From: RHKX01 sp046330285
GTDB lineage: Bacteria > Actinomycetota > Thermoleophilia > Solirubrobacterales > 70-9
Length of the DNA: 64,000 nt
Assembly: GCA_046330285.1 (NCBI GenBank)
Contig: JAXLSX010000005.1
Span: 151,333 to 215,332 of the forward strand
Direction: 5' to 3'
Shown: piece by piece, positions 21,039 to 29,721 of the stretch
Layout: every line of letters begins with the position of its first letter
Position numbering within the stretch: the first letter of the stretch is position 1
The notes under the pieces: generated by a model
Seen by the model: the letters and a program-made list of their open reading frames with translations, nothing else
Databases searched by the model: none
What the model was told of the DNA's origin: nothing
Position numbers and translations under genes: made by a program

Positions 21039-21530
21039 ATGAGTGCCACTCTGCGGCGCGTCCGCTGGCTCCCTCTCCTGGTCGTCTCGCTCGTCGCCCT
21101 CGGCGGCGGCGCGATCGGGTTCGCCCTCGGCGGCGGCCCCGCGCCGGTCGTCCGCGAGCCGCTCGCCCAGACGTCGAAGGCCCGTGGCGCACCCGACCGG
21201 ACCTTGGCGCTGACCCGGATCACCATCCAGCCGGGCACCGAGCTCCCGCTCCACCACCATCCGGGGACGCAGATCGCCTACGTCGACTCCGGGGTCCTGA
21301 CCTACACCGTCGAGCAGGGCACCGCGCGGATCAAGCGCGGGCCGGCCGACGACCATCCGGTCCTCGTCCGCAAGCTCGAGGCCGGCGACACCGCGCGGCT
21401 GAAGCCGGGCATGTGGATCGTCGAGCAGCCGAGCGACCATCATCATGCGGTCAACGCCGGTGAGAAGCCGATCGTCCTCTACCTCTCGACGCTCTTCCCG
21501 AAGGGCGCCCCGCCCTCGATCCCGGGCTGA
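21039..21530 (+). CDS. Membrane-anchored cupin domain protein
   Basis: A 163-aa protein from ATG 21039. One N-terminal transmembrane or uncleaved signal segment (LPLLVVSLVALGGGAIGFAL) is followed by a single cupin barrel outside the membrane. The metal-binding first motif is GTELPLHHHPGTQIAYVDSG, and the second contains WIVEQPSDHHHAVNAGEKP. The His-rich ligands suggest a bound metal, but no catalytic activity can be assigned. The frame is open further upstream, but only this start gives a sensible membrane anchor. It is divergent from the lipase gene and convergent with the DUF7144 gene across a strong hairpin. Confidence 0.8.
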   Translation: MSATLRRVRWLPLLVVSLVALGGGAIGFALGGGPAPVVREPLAQTSKARGAPDRTLALTRITIQPGTELPLHHHPGTQIAYVDSGVLTYTVEQGTARIKRGPADDHPVLVRKLEAGDTARLKPGMWIVEQPSDHHHAVNAGEKPIVLYLSTLFPKGAPPSIPG

Positions 21531-21549
21531 CCCCGGGGCGGGGTAGGGC

Positions 21550-21597
21550 GGACCGTGGAGCCCGCCCTCGGGAAGCAGCGGGCGGGCTCCGTGGTCC
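21550..21597. terminator. Bidirectional hairpin terminator
   Basis: A long stem between the convergent cupin and DUF7144 genes: GGACC + GGAGCCCGCCC on the left pairs with GGGCGGGCTCC + GGTCC on the right. A 2-base GT/GT bulge interrupts it and the loop has 12 bases. Position suits termination of both genes. Confidence 0.65.
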
Positions 21598-21606
21598 ACG
21601 AGTGGG

Positions 21607-21993
21607 CTAGGCCGTGCGGCCGTCCCTCTCGTCCTCGCCGAACTCGACGATGCCGGCGAGCACGTAGATGCAGAGGGCGAAGATCGCCAGCGACCAGAAC
21701 CAGTGGCCGCTCGTGATCGACAGCAGCGCCCAGAACGCGCCGAGGCCGGCGCCGATGATCCCGAGCACGCGCCCGAAGGCGTTGCCGGCCATCAGCGAGA
21801 AGCCGCCGCAGACCTGGACGATGCCGAGGATGATCAGGACCCAGCCGACCGCGCTCAGGTCGCTGAAGACGAGCCTCGTGTCTCCGACCCACCAGCTCGC
21901 GTTGTCGAGTGCGCCGATGCCGTAGATGACGTTCAGCGTGCCGACGATCAAGAGCATGATCGCGGCGAAGATGACTCGACCGGTACCTCTCAT
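21607..21993 (-). CDS. DUF7144-like small integral membrane protein
   Basis: A 128-aa protein with four predicted transmembrane helices (VIFAAIMLLIVGTLNVIYGI; WVLIILGIVQVCGGFSLMAG; FGRVLGIIGAGLGAFWALLS; FWSLAIFALCIYVLAGIV). Start ATG 21993 follows a strong AAAAGGAG. It resembles the DUF7144/DoxX-like actinobacterial membrane proteins, whose role is unknown; these often sit in stress regulons. It is divergent from the DUF6325-SHOCT pair. Confidence 0.8.
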   Translation of the reverse strand: MRGTGRVIFAAIMLLIVGTLNVIYGIGALDNASWWVGDTRLVFSDLSAVGWVLIILGIVQVCGGFSLMAGNAFGRVLGIIGAGLGAFWALLSITSGHWFWSLAIFALCIYVLAGIVEFGEDERDGRTA

Positions 21994-22192
21994 TTGGACT
22001 CCTTTTGTTGGCGGCGAAAGGCCGCTTTCGGGCCGGCATATACCGGTGACCGGAAAGTAGATTCGCCACGAGGGCCCAACCTCATCCCTTTGGGGTGATT
22101 CCTGCGGGCCTTCGTTCACGCGATCCGGGTGATGTTCCGGGGGCGCCGGAGAGGTAGGTTCCAGGGCGCAACCTGACTTGAAAGGAGAGTCC

Positions 22193-22633
22193 GTGGAAGC
22201 CGGAGAACTGGAGGAGATGGGACCGATCGACTACGTGTTGATCGAGTGGCCCGACGACCCGCCGAACGGCGAGGTCGCACCGATCGTCTTCGATCTCGTC
22301 AACCGCGGGATCATCCGCGTGCTCGACTTCGCGATCTTCGCCAAGAACGAGGACGGCGACGTCGCCGCGATCGACTTCGGCGAGCTGCCCGCGAACGCGG
22401 AGGCGCTGGAGGAGTTCCGGGGCGCGTCCTCGGGCGTGATCGGCGAGGACGACCTCGTCGAGGCCGCGGCCGCGATCGACCCCGGCGCCCTCGCGGCGCT
22501 GATCGTCTACGAGAACACGTGGGCCGCCCCGTTCGCGGTGGCGACGCGTCGCTCCGGCGGCCAGCTCGTCGCCGGCGGCCGGATCCCGATCCAGGCGTTC
22601 ATCGCGGCACTCGACGCCGCCGAAGCCGCCTGA
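22193..22633 (+). CDS. DUF6325 family protein
   Basis: A 146-aa soluble acidic protein. GTG 22193 is chosen because AAAGGAG (22181-22187) lies 5 bases upstream; the in-frame TTG 22178 lies before that site. The opening GPIDYVLIEWPDD and the pattern of alternating hydrophobic strands followed by Ala-rich helices match DUF6325, a family often encoded with SHOCT proteins and stress genes in actinobacteria. Molecular function is unknown. The SHOCT gene follows 34 bases later in the same direction, so co-transcription is likely. Confidence 0.8.
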   Translation: MEAGELEEMGPIDYVLIEWPDDPPNGEVAPIVFDLVNRGIIRVLDFAIFAKNEDGDVAAIDFGELPANAEALEEFRGASSGVIGEDDLVEAAAAIDPGALAALIVYENTWAAPFAVATRRSGGQLVAGGRIPIQAFIAALDAAEAA

Positions 22634-22667
22634 GCCCGACCCTCACGAAGCCGAAAGGAACCGACCG

Positions 22668-22937
22668 ATGCCAGGACTGATCAGAGGAGTCGCCCGCACC
22701 GCGGTCGTCGCCGGTACCGCGACCGCCGTCAGCAACCGCGTCTCGCGCCGCCAGGGCGAGCGCTGGGCCGCACAGGCTCCGCCGCAGCAGCAGTACGCCG
22801 AACCGGCCCCGCAGGCCGCTCCGGCCGCCCCCGCGGCCGATCCGATCGCCCAGCTCAAGGAGCTCGGCGAGCTCCGCGACAGCGGCGTCCTCACGGACGA
22901 GGAGTTCGCGGCCCAGAAGGCCAAGATCCTCGGCTAG
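22668..22937 (+). CDS. SHOCT domain small protein
   Basis: An 89-aa protein. A short N-terminal region (RGVARTAVVAGTATAVSNRV) is followed by an Ala/Pro/Gln linker and a C-terminal SHOCT motif (IAQLKELGELRDSGVLTDEE, then FAAQKAKILG). SHOCT is a short helical module at protein ends, thought to mediate oligomerisation. Start ATG 22668 has AAAGGA upstream. Probably co-expressed with the DUF6325 gene. Confidence 0.85.
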   Translation: MPGLIRGVARTAVVAGTATAVSNRVSRRQGERWAAQAPPQQQYAEPAPQAAPAAPAADPIAQLKELGELRDSGVLTDEEFAAQKAKILG

Positions 22938-22957
22938 CCGGAGGTGACCGTTCCGGT

Positions 22958-22975
22958 CGCCCGCTCAGGCGGGCG
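22958..22975. terminator. Hairpin between convergent SHOCT and VOC genes
   Basis: CGCCCGC, loop TCAG, GCGGGCG. This perfect 7-bp stem has the reverse-strand stop codon of the VOC gene inside its tetraloop, like the hairpin at 8809-8836. Confidence 0.55.
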
Positions 22976-23852
22976 GCTGGAACGACGTCGCCGCCCCCCA
23001 CGGATCGACGACCCGGATCCCGTCGCCGTCGTCGGCGACCTCGATCCCGGCGGCGGCGAAGCGCTCGCGGAGCGCGGCGATCTCACCACTGTCGACGATC
23101 ACGGTCCAGTGCTCGAGGCCGACCGCGTCCGGCGGGTTCGGCGGCACGCCCTCGCCCTTCCAGACGTTGAGGCCGAGGTGGTGGTGGTAGCCGCCGGCGG
23201 CGACGAACGCGGCGCTGCCGAAGTCGGTCATCACCTCGAAGCCGGCGAGGTCCCGGTAGAACGCGAGTGCGTCGGCGACGTTGCCGACGTGCATGTGGAG
23301 GTGGCCGACGACGAGGTCGCGGTCGGCGTGCTCGGGCAGCTCCTCGCCGGCGACGGCGGCGACCAGGTCCTGGAGGTCGAGCGGCCGCGGGCCGATCGTG
23401 GTCGGGTCGCGGAGATCGCCCCAGTGCTCGCGGCCGCGGTCGGCGGCGAGCTCGATGCCGTTGCCGTCGGGGTCGGGCAGGTAGATGGCCTCGGAGATGC
23501 CGTGGTCCGACGCGCCCTGGATCGGCGTGCCGGTCTCGGCGAGGCGGCGGACCGCCCGGCCGAGCTCCTGGCGCGTCGGATAGAGCAGGGCGAAGTGGTA
23601 GAGCCCGGCGTGGCGGGCGGCGCGCTTCGCGTCGGGGCGCTCGTGGAGGACGAGCAGGTCCTCGGCGCCGGCTCCGAGCCGGGCGACGTCGCCGTCGCGG
23701 CCGTGGAGCCGGAGGCCGATCGAGCGCTCGTAGAAGCCGATCGAGCGGTCGAGATCGGTGACGACGATGTGGACCGCGCCGAGCCGGAGGTCGGCGGGGA
23801 GGACCGGCTGAGCGGGAGCGTCTGAAGTGGCTGTAGCAAGGTCGTTGTGCAT
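22965..23852 (-). CDS. VOC family ring-cleavage-type dioxygenase (CatE-like)
   Basis: A 295-aa protein of two tandem vicinal-oxygen-chelate modules, resembling the catechol-2,3-dioxygenase/CatE group. Candidate metal ligands are His in RLGAVHIVVTDLDRSIGFYE, His in the second-module opening LVVGHLHMHVGNVADAL, and Glu in the GLEHWTV segment. YLPDPDGNGIELAADR is the typical end of the first module. It may act on an aromatic diol or quinone, or be a related lyase. The ATG at 23852 lacks a Shine-Dalgarno sequence. A TTTACA and an AAGATA-like -10 just before it suggest leaderless expression. Confidence 0.8.
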   Translation of the reverse strand: MHNDLATATSDAPAQPVLPADLRLGAVHIVVTDLDRSIGFYERSIGLRLHGRDGDVARLGAGAEDLLVLHERPDAKRAARHAGLYHFALLYPTRQELGRAVRRLAETGTPIQGASDHGISEAIYLPDPDGNGIELAADRGREHWGDLRDPTTIGPRPLDLQDLVAAVAGEELPEHADRDLVVGHLHMHVGNVADALAFYRDLAGFEVMTDFGSAAFVAAGGYHHHLGLNVWKGEGVPPNPPDAVGLEHWTVIVDSGEIAALRERFAAAGIEVADDGDGIRVVDPWGAATSFQPPA

Positions 23853-23914
23853 GCAACTATCTTGCCACGAACGCGGCCGTTTGTAAAGCCGCGATTCCGG
23901 AGCCGGGGTTCGGG

Positions 23915-25042
23915 CTAGTCGAAGACGATCGCCTGGCGCACGGCCTCGCCGCGAGCGAGCCGGTCGAAGCCCTCGTTGATCTCGTCGAGCGCGAGGCGGT
24001 GGGTGAGCAGTCGGTCGACGTCGAGCTTCCCCTGCTTGTAGAGGTCGATGAACTTCGGCAGATCGCGGGCGGGCACGCTCGAGCCGAGGTAGGAGCCTCG
24101 AAGCGTCCGCTCCTCCGCCACCAGCGAGACGGCGGGGATGCTGAGCATGTCGGCGGGATCTGGCAGGCCGACCGTCGTCGTCGTGCCGCCGCGGCGGGTC
24201 GCCTCGTAGGCGTCGGCGAGAACCCGGGCGCTGCCGACGGTCTCGATCGCGTGGTCGGCGCCGCCGCCGGTGAGCTCGCGGATCGCGGCGACTGCTCCGG
24301 GCCCGGCCTCGACGGTGTCGGTTGCGCCGAGCTCGCGGGCGAGCTCGAGCTTGTCGGCGACGACGTCGACGGCGACGATCGTCCCGGCGCCCTGGAGGAC
24401 AGCGCCGAGCAGGGCGGAGAGCCCGACGCCGCCGAGCCCGAAGACGGCGACGCGCTGGCCGGGCTCGATCCGGGCGGCATTGACCGCGGCGCCGACGCCG
24501 GTCAGCACCGCGCAGCCGAACAGCGCCGCGATTTCGTAGGGAAGCTCCGGGTCGACCTTCACGGCGGATGCCTCGGAGACTACGATGTGATCGGAGAAGG
24601 CGGAGACGCCGAGGTGGTGGTGGATCTCGTCTCCACCGGTCGTCGCGAGCCGGCGCTCGCCCCCGAGCAGAGTGCCGGCGGCGTTGGCTCCCGCGCCAGG
24701 TTCACAGAGCGCCGCCCGGCCGGCCTGGCACGGCTCGCACTCGCCGCAGGCGGGGACGAACGCGAGCACGACGTGGTCGCCGGTGGCGAAGGCGGTGACG
24801 CCCTCGCCGGTTTCGACGACCTCGCCCGCCGCCTCGTGGCCGAGCGCCATCGGCATCACCCGCGGCCGCGATCCGTTGATGACCGAGAGGTCGGAGTGGC
24901 AGAGCCCGGCCGCGCCGACCCTGATCAGCAGCTCGCCCGGTCCCGGTGGGTCGAGCTCGAGCTCGGCGATCTCGAGCGGCTTCGACTCCGCGTAGGGCTC
25001 CGGTGCGCCCATTTCGCGGAGCACCGCGCTCCGGACCCTCAC
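23915..25042 (-). CDS. Zinc-dependent alcohol dehydrogenase (MDR family)
   Basis: A 375-aa NAD(P)-dependent medium-chain dehydrogenase. Catalytic zinc ligands lie in AGLCHSDLS and ALGHEAAGEV, and the structural zinc lobe is CGECEPCQAGRAALC. The Rossmann motif is VAVFGLGGVGLSALLGAVLQ. It resembles actinobacterial class III/AdhB-type enzymes acting on alcohols or thiol-aldehyde adducts. The GTG start at 25042 overlaps the TGA stop of the upstream thioesterase gene (GTGA), so translation is coupled. A longer frame upstream lies inside the thioesterase gene and is not used. Confidence 0.93.
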   Translation of the reverse strand: MRVRSAVLREMGAPEPYAESKPLEIAELELDPPGPGELLIRVGAAGLCHSDLSVINGSRPRVMPMALGHEAAGEVVETGEGVTAFATGDHVVLAFVPACGECEPCQAGRAALCEPGAGANAAGTLLGGERRLATTGGDEIHHHLGVSAFSDHIVVSEASAVKVDPELPYEIAALFGCAVLTGVGAAVNAARIEPGQRVAVFGLGGVGLSALLGAVLQGAGTIVAVDVVADKLELARELGATDTVEAGPGAVAAIRELTGGGADHAIETVGSARVLADAYEATRRGGTTTTVGLPDPADMLSIPAVSLVAEERTLRGSYLGSSVPARDLPKFIDLYKQGKLDVDRLLTHRLALDEINEGFDRLARGEAVRQAIVFD

Positions 25043-25482
25043 GATCCGCCCTCGGCCTTTAGCCGCTCGAGGCTCTCGCGGAGCTGCGCCGGCATCTCCG
25101 CCGGCCGCCTGGTCGCGGCGTCGACGAAGACGTGGACGAACCACCCCGTCGCCGACGGCTCGTCGGCGCCGACCGCGAACAGGCCGATCTCGTAGGTCAC
25201 GCTCGAGTTGCCGAGCTTGCCGACCCGGAGGCCGGCCTCGATGTCCTCGGGGAAGGCGAAGCCGTCCGTGTAGGTGCAGTGCGACTCGGCGCAGACGCCG
25301 ATCACGTCGCCGGCGTGGATGTCGAGGCCGCCCTCGCGGATCAGCCAGCGGTTGATCACGGTGTCGAAGAACGCGTAGTACTCGACGTTGTTGACGTGCC
25401 CGTAGACGTCGTTGTCGGCCCAGCGGGTCTGCAGGGTCTCGACGTGCGGGTAGTCGCTCCGCGTCTCGGCGGCTTCGCTCAT
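25039..25482 (-). CDS. Acyl-CoA thioesterase, 4HBT/YbgC-like hot-dog fold
   Basis: A 147-aa single hot-dog domain enzyme hydrolysing acyl-CoA thioesters. Family features are the catalytic-loop pattern RWADNDVYGHVNNVEYYAFF (Asp in DNDVYGHVNN), followed by CAESHCTYTDGFAFPEDIEA and a strand-rich end. Length is standard. Coupled by a 4-base overlap with the alcohol dehydrogenase gene; the pair could process an acyl-CoA and its aldehyde or alcohol relative, but the substrate is not evident. Confidence 0.88.
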   Translation of the reverse strand: MSEAAETRSDYPHVETLQTRWADNDVYGHVNNVEYYAFFDTVINRWLIREGGLDIHAGDVIGVCAESHCTYTDGFAFPEDIEAGLRVGKLGNSSVTYEIGLFAVGADEPSATGWFVHVFVDAATRRPAEMPAQLRESLERLKAEGGS

Positions 25483-25507
25483 CCGCTCGCTCCGCCGTTC
25501 GCCCCGG

Positions 25508-25930
25508 TCAGGCGAGCTTCGCCTCGAGGAGGATCTCCGGGCCCGCCAGCGCCTTCGAGACCGGGCAGTTCTCCTTCGCGGTCTCGGCGTGGCGCTGGAA
25601 GTCCTCGTCGCTGAGGCCGGGAACGGTGCCGACGGTCGAGAGCTCGATCTTGTGGATCTCGAAGCCCGTCTCGGTCCGCCGGAGGTAGACGCTCGCGTCG
25701 GTCTCGACGCTCTCCGGCTCGGCGCCCGCCGTGCTCAGGATCAGCGTCAGCGCCATCGAGAAGCACGACGCGTGTGCCGTGGCGATCAGCTCCTCGGGGT
25801 TGGTCCCCTTGCCGTCGCCGAAACGCGACGCCGCCGAATAGGTGCCTTCGAGCGACTTGGTTCCGGTGTCGACCTCGCCCTGGCCGCTCTCGATGTCTCC
25901 CGTCCACTTCGCGTGGCCCGTCGCTGCCAT
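25508..25930 (-). CDS. OsmC family peroxiredoxin-like protein
   Basis: A 140-aa OsmC/Ohr-fold protein reducing organic hydroperoxides with paired cysteines. The first Cys is in ATAHASCFSMAL and the second in AKENCPVSKAL, preserving the family pattern. The OsmC-like FGDGKGTNPEELIATAHASC is typical. ATG 25930 is preceded by AGAGGAG. It lies downstream of tetR on the same strand with a 45-base gap and may share its transcript. Confidence 0.92.
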   Translation of the reverse strand: MAATGHAKWTGDIESGQGEVDTGTKSLEGTYSAASRFGDGKGTNPEELIATAHASCFSMALTLILSTAGAEPESVETDASVYLRRTETGFEIHKIELSTVGTVPGLSDEDFQRHAETAKENCPVSKALAGPEILLEAKLA

Positions 25931-25975
25931 TTCGATCTCCTCTGCTGGTTGCCGTCGGGGCACCAGCATCGCAAG

Positions 25976-26665
25976 TCAGCCGCTCCGGCTGCCCGCCGCC
26001 ATTCGCTCGAGTCCGGGGAGCACGAGTGCGATCACCCAGTCGGTCAGCTGCTCGGGCTCGACGTCCGGATGCTCGTCCCACCAGTCGACGAGGCCCTCGT
26101 AGACGCCGTTGAGGGCGCGGGTGATCGCCTCGACCTCGAGCGGCTCGGGGTCGCCGCCCAGCGCGCGGGCGGTCGCCGCGATCGCCGCCTCGACCAGCGC
26201 GTCCTGCCGGGCGCGGATCTCGGCGACCTTCAGGGTTACGGCGTCGGCGGAGGGGTCGATCGTGCGCACGGCGCCGTAGGCGAGCCGGAAGGTCCCCCGG
26301 CGCTCGCGGACGAACCGGAAGAAGGCGAGGCTGCCGCTGCGCAGGAGCTCCTCGGGGTCGGTGCGGCCGGCGACGGCGTCGCGGACGACCTCGGCGAGCT
26401 CGATCCCCATCGCGTCGACGACCGCGACCAGCACGCCCTCCTTCGAGCCGAACTGGTCGTAGACGACCGGCTTCGAGACCCCGGCGCGGGCGGCGAGCTC
26501 GTCCATCGAGGCACCCTCGTAGCCGCGCTCGGAGATCAGCTCGGTCGCGAGCTCGAGCAGGTGGCGGTGGCGCAGCTCGCGGGGGACCCGGCGGTGCGGG
26601 TGGGCGGCGAGCTCGCGCTCGATCGCGGCGAGGCGCTCGTTCCGTGGTTGTGTGGCGGAGGTCAC
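25976..26665 (-). CDS. TetR family transcriptional regulator
   Basis: A 229-aa repressor starting at GTG 26665. The N-terminal helix-turn-helix is SMDELAARAGVSKPVVYDQF followed by GSKEGVL, the TetR pattern. The C-terminal ligand domain has no recognisable specificity and ends near LVLPGLERMAAGSRSG. It is divergent from a flavin monooxygenase gene. A 15-bp palindrome in the 90-bp gap is a candidate operator for both, making the monooxygenase the likely main target. An alternative upstream start would run through that operator, so GTG 26665 is preferred. Confidence 0.9.
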   Translation of the reverse strand: MTSATQPRNERLAAIERELAAHPHRRVPRELRHRHLLELATELISERGYEGASMDELAARAGVSKPVVYDQFGSKEGVLVAVVDAMGIELAEVVRDAVAGRTDPEELLRSGSLAFFRFVRERRGTFRLAYGAVRTIDPSADAVTLKVAEIRARQDALVEAAIAATARALGGDPEPLEVEAITRALNGVYEGLVDWWDEHPDVEPEQLTDWVIALVLPGLERMAAGSRSG

Positions 26666-26689
26666 AGTGCCTAAACCTACTGGCGGTAA

Positions 26690-26704
26690 CCTACTACGAG
26701 TAGG
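26690..26704. promoter_or_regulatory. Candidate TetR operator
   Basis: CCTACTacgAGTAGG is a perfect inverted repeat with 6-bp arms and a 3-base centre. A further CCTACT copy lies at 26676-26681. It sits between tetR (start 26665) and the monooxygenase (start 26756), where a TetR dimer would block both promoters. Confidence 0.55.
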
Positions 26705-26755
26705 CAACGGAAGCGAATGGTATCCGGCAAGGGCCGGCGAGGAGGAGCGGAGCAG

Positions 26756-28297
26756 ATGAGCGCAAGCGCAACGGCGGCGGTCGAAGAGCATGTGAACGGT
26801 GGCGCCGGCCGCGTCCACGACGTCGCGGTGATCGGGACCGGCTTCTCCGGCCTCGGCATGTCGATCAAGCTGAAGCGGTCCGGGGTCGAGGACTTCGTCG
26901 TCCTCGAGCGCGCCTCGAGCGTCGGCGGCACCTGGCGCGACAACACCTACCCGGGGATCCAGTGCGACGTTCCCTCACACCTCTACTCGCTCTCGTTCGC
27001 CCCGAACCCGGACTGGTCGCGTGCCTTCTCGCCCGGCCCCGAGATCTGGGAGTACCTGAAGCGCACCGCCGACGAGCAGGGCATCACCCCGCACATCCGC
27101 TTCGACAGCGAGGTGACCGAGGCCCGCTGGGACGCCGAGCGGCGCAACTGGGTCCTGCAGACCGCGACCGGGGTCGTTCGCGCCCGCGTGCTCGTCGCCG
27201 GCCTCGGCGGCCTCGTCGAGCCGCGCCTCCCCGACGTCCCCGGGATCGAGGACTTCCCCGGCGAGGTCATGCACTCGGCCCGCTGGGATCACGACTACGA
27301 CTTCCGCGGCAAGCGCGTCGCCGTGATCGGAACCGGCGCCTCGTCGATCCAGATCGTTCCGCAGCTGCAGCCGATCGTCGCCGAGCTCGACCTCTTCCAG
27401 CGGACCCCGGCATGGATCGCGCCGCGCCGCGACCACGCAATCAGCGCCCGCCGCCGGCGGCTCTACAAGCGCTTCCCGGTCCTCCAGAAGCTGACCCGAC
27501 AGTGGATCTTCTGGACGCGCGAGGTGATGGTGCTCGGCCTCGTCAAGCGGCCGCAGCTCCTCGGGATCGTCGAGCGCGCCGCCCGGGCTCACCTCAACAA
27601 GCAGGTCTCCGACCCGGATCTGCGCCGGAAGCTCACCCCGGACTACACGATCGGCTGCAAGCGGATCCTGATCTCGAACGACTTCTATCCCGCGCTGACG
27701 CAGCCGAACGTCGACGTCGTCCCCGAGGGCATGACCGAGGTCCGCGGCAACCGGGTCGTCGGCAGCGACGGAACCGAGCGCGAGGTCGACGCGATCGTCC
27801 TCGGGACCGGCTTCCAGGTGACCGACTTCCCCGGCGCCAAGGTCATCTACGGCCGCGACGGTGACCGCAGCCTCAGCGAGATCTGGCAGGGGAGCCCGAA
27901 GGCCAACCGCTGCACGACCGTCGCCGGCTTCCCGAACCTGTTCGTACTCGGCGGACCCAACGACGGCATCGGCCACACCTCGGCGGTCGAGATGATCGAG
28001 CACCAGTTCACCTACGTCCTCGATGCGCTCGCGACGATGCGCCGCGAGGGTCTCGCTGCCGTCGACGTCCGTCCCGAGGTCCAGGAGCGGTTCGTCGCTG
28101 ACCTCGACCGGAAGATGGAGGACACGGTCTGGCTCCAGGGCGGCTGCGCGAGCTGGTACCTCGACAGCCAGGGCCGGAACTCGACGCTCTGGCCCGACTG
28201 GACCGCGGCCCACGCCCGCGCGACCGAGCACTTCGACCTCACCGAGTACGAGGTCGAGCGCGTCGGCGAGCCGGAGCGGGAGCTGACCCCGGCCTGA
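26756..28297 (+). CDS. Flavin-binding Baeyer-Villiger type monooxygenase
   Basis: A 513-aa FAD/NADPH enzyme inserting oxygen into ketones or related substrates. The FAD motif is VAVIGTGFSGLG (GTGFSG 27-32). The type I BVMO fingerprint FPGEVMHSARWD is at 167-178 (F167, G169, H173, W177, D178), and the second Rossmann motif GTGASS is at 192-197. ATG 26756 is chosen for the GGAGGAG 8 bases upstream; an earlier in-frame ATG at 26717 lacks this. Divergent from tetR, which probably controls it. The nearby Zn-alcohol dehydrogenase and thioesterase could feed or follow it in ketone degradation, but this is inference. Confidence 0.93.
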   Translation: MSASATAAVEEHVNGGAGRVHDVAVIGTGFSGLGMSIKLKRSGVEDFVVLERASSVGGTWRDNTYPGIQCDVPSHLYSLSFAPNPDWSRAFSPGPEIWEYLKRTADEQGITPHIRFDSEVTEARWDAERRNWVLQTATGVVRARVLVAGLGGLVEPRLPDVPGIEDFPGEVMHSARWDHDYDFRGKRVAVIGTGASSIQIVPQLQPIVAELDLFQRTPAWIAPRRDHAISARRRRLYKRFPVLQKLTRQWIFWTREVMVLGLVKRPQLLGIVERAARAHLNKQVSDPDLRRKLTPDYTIGCKRILISNDFYPALTQPNVDVVPEGMTEVRGNRVVGSDGTEREVDAIVLGTGFQVTDFPGAKVIYGRDGDRSLSEIWQGSPKANRCTTVAGFPNLFVLGGPNDGIGHTSAVEMIEHQFTYVLDALATMRREGLAAVDVRPEVQERFVADLDRKMEDTVWLQGGCASWYLDSQGRNSTLWPDWTAAHARATEHFDLTEYEVERVGEPERELTPA

Positions 28298-28323
28298 TCC
28301 GGCCCGCCTGCCATCCTCGTCGG

Positions 28324-29721
28324 GTGGCAGACGGTCCCCAGGAGCCGATCCCGGGCGCGGTGCCCCTCGGGGCCGCCGAGCCCGCCGCCGACCCGACCTA
28401 CCCGGTCGGCCGCTACGCGGCCGCGCTGCGCCGCTACATGCGCGAGCGGGCACGGGTGCAGGTGATCGGTGAGGTCACGAACCTCCGCCTCGCCGGCAAG
28501 TCCGCCTACTTCGAGCTGCGCGACTCCGACGGGGCGCTCCAGTGCTCGATGTGGCGCAGCGATTGGGACAAGCTGAAGCTTCCCGACGGGGCGGTCCGCG
28601 ACGGCACCGAGGTCGTCGTCTTCGGCGGCCCCGATTACTACCCGGGGAGCGCCACCGCCTCGCCGTCGTTCAGCTTCCGCTGCACGCGCCTGCGCCTCGC
28701 CGGCGAGGGCGACCTGCTCGCCCAGCTCGCCGAACTTCGCCGCAAGCTCTCGGCCGAGGGCCTCTTCGAGCCGCAGAAGCGGCTGCCGCGGCCGGCCCTG
28801 CCGCGGACGATCGGCATCGTCACCGGGCGCGACTCCGCCGCCGAGGCCGACCTGATCGCCGGGCTGAAGCGCCGGTCGTGGGCCGGCCACGCGGTCTTCG
28901 CCCACCCGCCCGTCCAGGACCGCCACGCCGCCCCGAAGATCGCCCGCGCCCTCAGCGACCTCGCCGCGGTCCCGGAGGTCGAGGTGATCGTCGTCGCCCG
29001 CGGCGGCGGCAGCCTCGCCGACCTCTGGGCGTTCTGCGACGAGACCCTCTGCCGGACCGTCGCCCTGTTGCGTGTGCCGGTCGTCTCCGCCGTCGGCCAC
29101 GAGTCCGACCGGACGCTGCTCGACGACGTCGCCGCGGTCTGCTGCTCGACGCCGACCCACGCGATCGAGGAGGCGGTCCAGGTCGACGTCGGCCTGCAGC
29201 GTCGCCGCCTCGCCGCCGATGCCGGCCGGCTCTCGGTCCGCGGCCGTGACGCGGGGCGGGGGAGGGCGCGCCGCCTCGCCGCGGTCGCCCGAGCGCTCGG
29301 CCACCACACCGACGGCCAGCGCCGTCGCCTGCACCAGCAGATCCGCGAGATCAGGGCGTCGGCCACCCGGGCGATCGCCCGCGGCAGCCGAGGCAGCGCG
29401 CGACACGCGCTCGTCCTCGGCCGCAAGCGCACCGCCGCCCTCCACGGCGCGGTCGCGTCCGGCGACCGGCTCGCCTCCCGCGCCGCTGCCCTCGACCGCC
29501 ACGCCGATGCAGCCGCCGCGGGCCGCGCGGCAGAGCTGAAGCGGATCGCGCAGACCCTCGCCGCCCACGAGCCCGAGCGCGTGCTCGAGCGCGGCTACGC
29601 GATCGTCAGCGACGCCGAGGGCGACGTCGTCACCAGCGCCGAGGCCGCCCGCGAGCGCGAGCGCCTGCGCGTCCGCTTCAGCGACGATGATGTCCTCACG
29701 GAGGTGATCGAGGATGAGTGA
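28324..29721 (+). CDS. xseA: Exodeoxyribonuclease VII large subunit
   Basis: A 465-aa catalytic subunit of ExoVII, which degrades single-stranded DNA from both ends to acid-soluble oligonucleotides. It has an N-terminal OB fold (RVQVIGEVTNLRLAGKSAYF) and a catalytic region with TIGIVTGRDSAAEADLIAGL, VIVVARGGGSLADLWAFCDE and VVSAVGHESDRTLLDDVAAV. A long arginine/alanine-rich helical region ends in RVLERGYAIVSDAEGDVVTS. The GTG start has no clear ribosome-binding site. The 3' end overlaps xseB by 8 bases. Confidence 0.96.
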   Translation: MADGPQEPIPGAVPLGAAEPAADPTYPVGRYAAALRRYMRERARVQVIGEVTNLRLAGKSAYFELRDSDGALQCSMWRSDWDKLKLPDGAVRDGTEVVVFGGPDYYPGSATASPSFSFRCTRLRLAGEGDLLAQLAELRRKLSAEGLFEPQKRLPRPALPRTIGIVTGRDSAAEADLIAGLKRRSWAGHAVFAHPPVQDRHAAPKIARALSDLAAVPEVEVIVVARGGGSLADLWAFCDETLCRTVALLRVPVVSAVGHESDRTLLDDVAAVCCSTPTHAIEEAVQVDVGLQRRRLAADAGRLSVRGRDAGRGRARRLAAVARALGHHTDGQRRRLHQQIREIRASATRAIARGSRGSARHALVLGRKRTAALHGAVASGDRLASRAAALDRHADAAAAGRAAELKRIAQTLAAHEPERVLERGYAIVSDAEGDVVTSAEAARERERLRVRFSDDDVLTEVIEDE

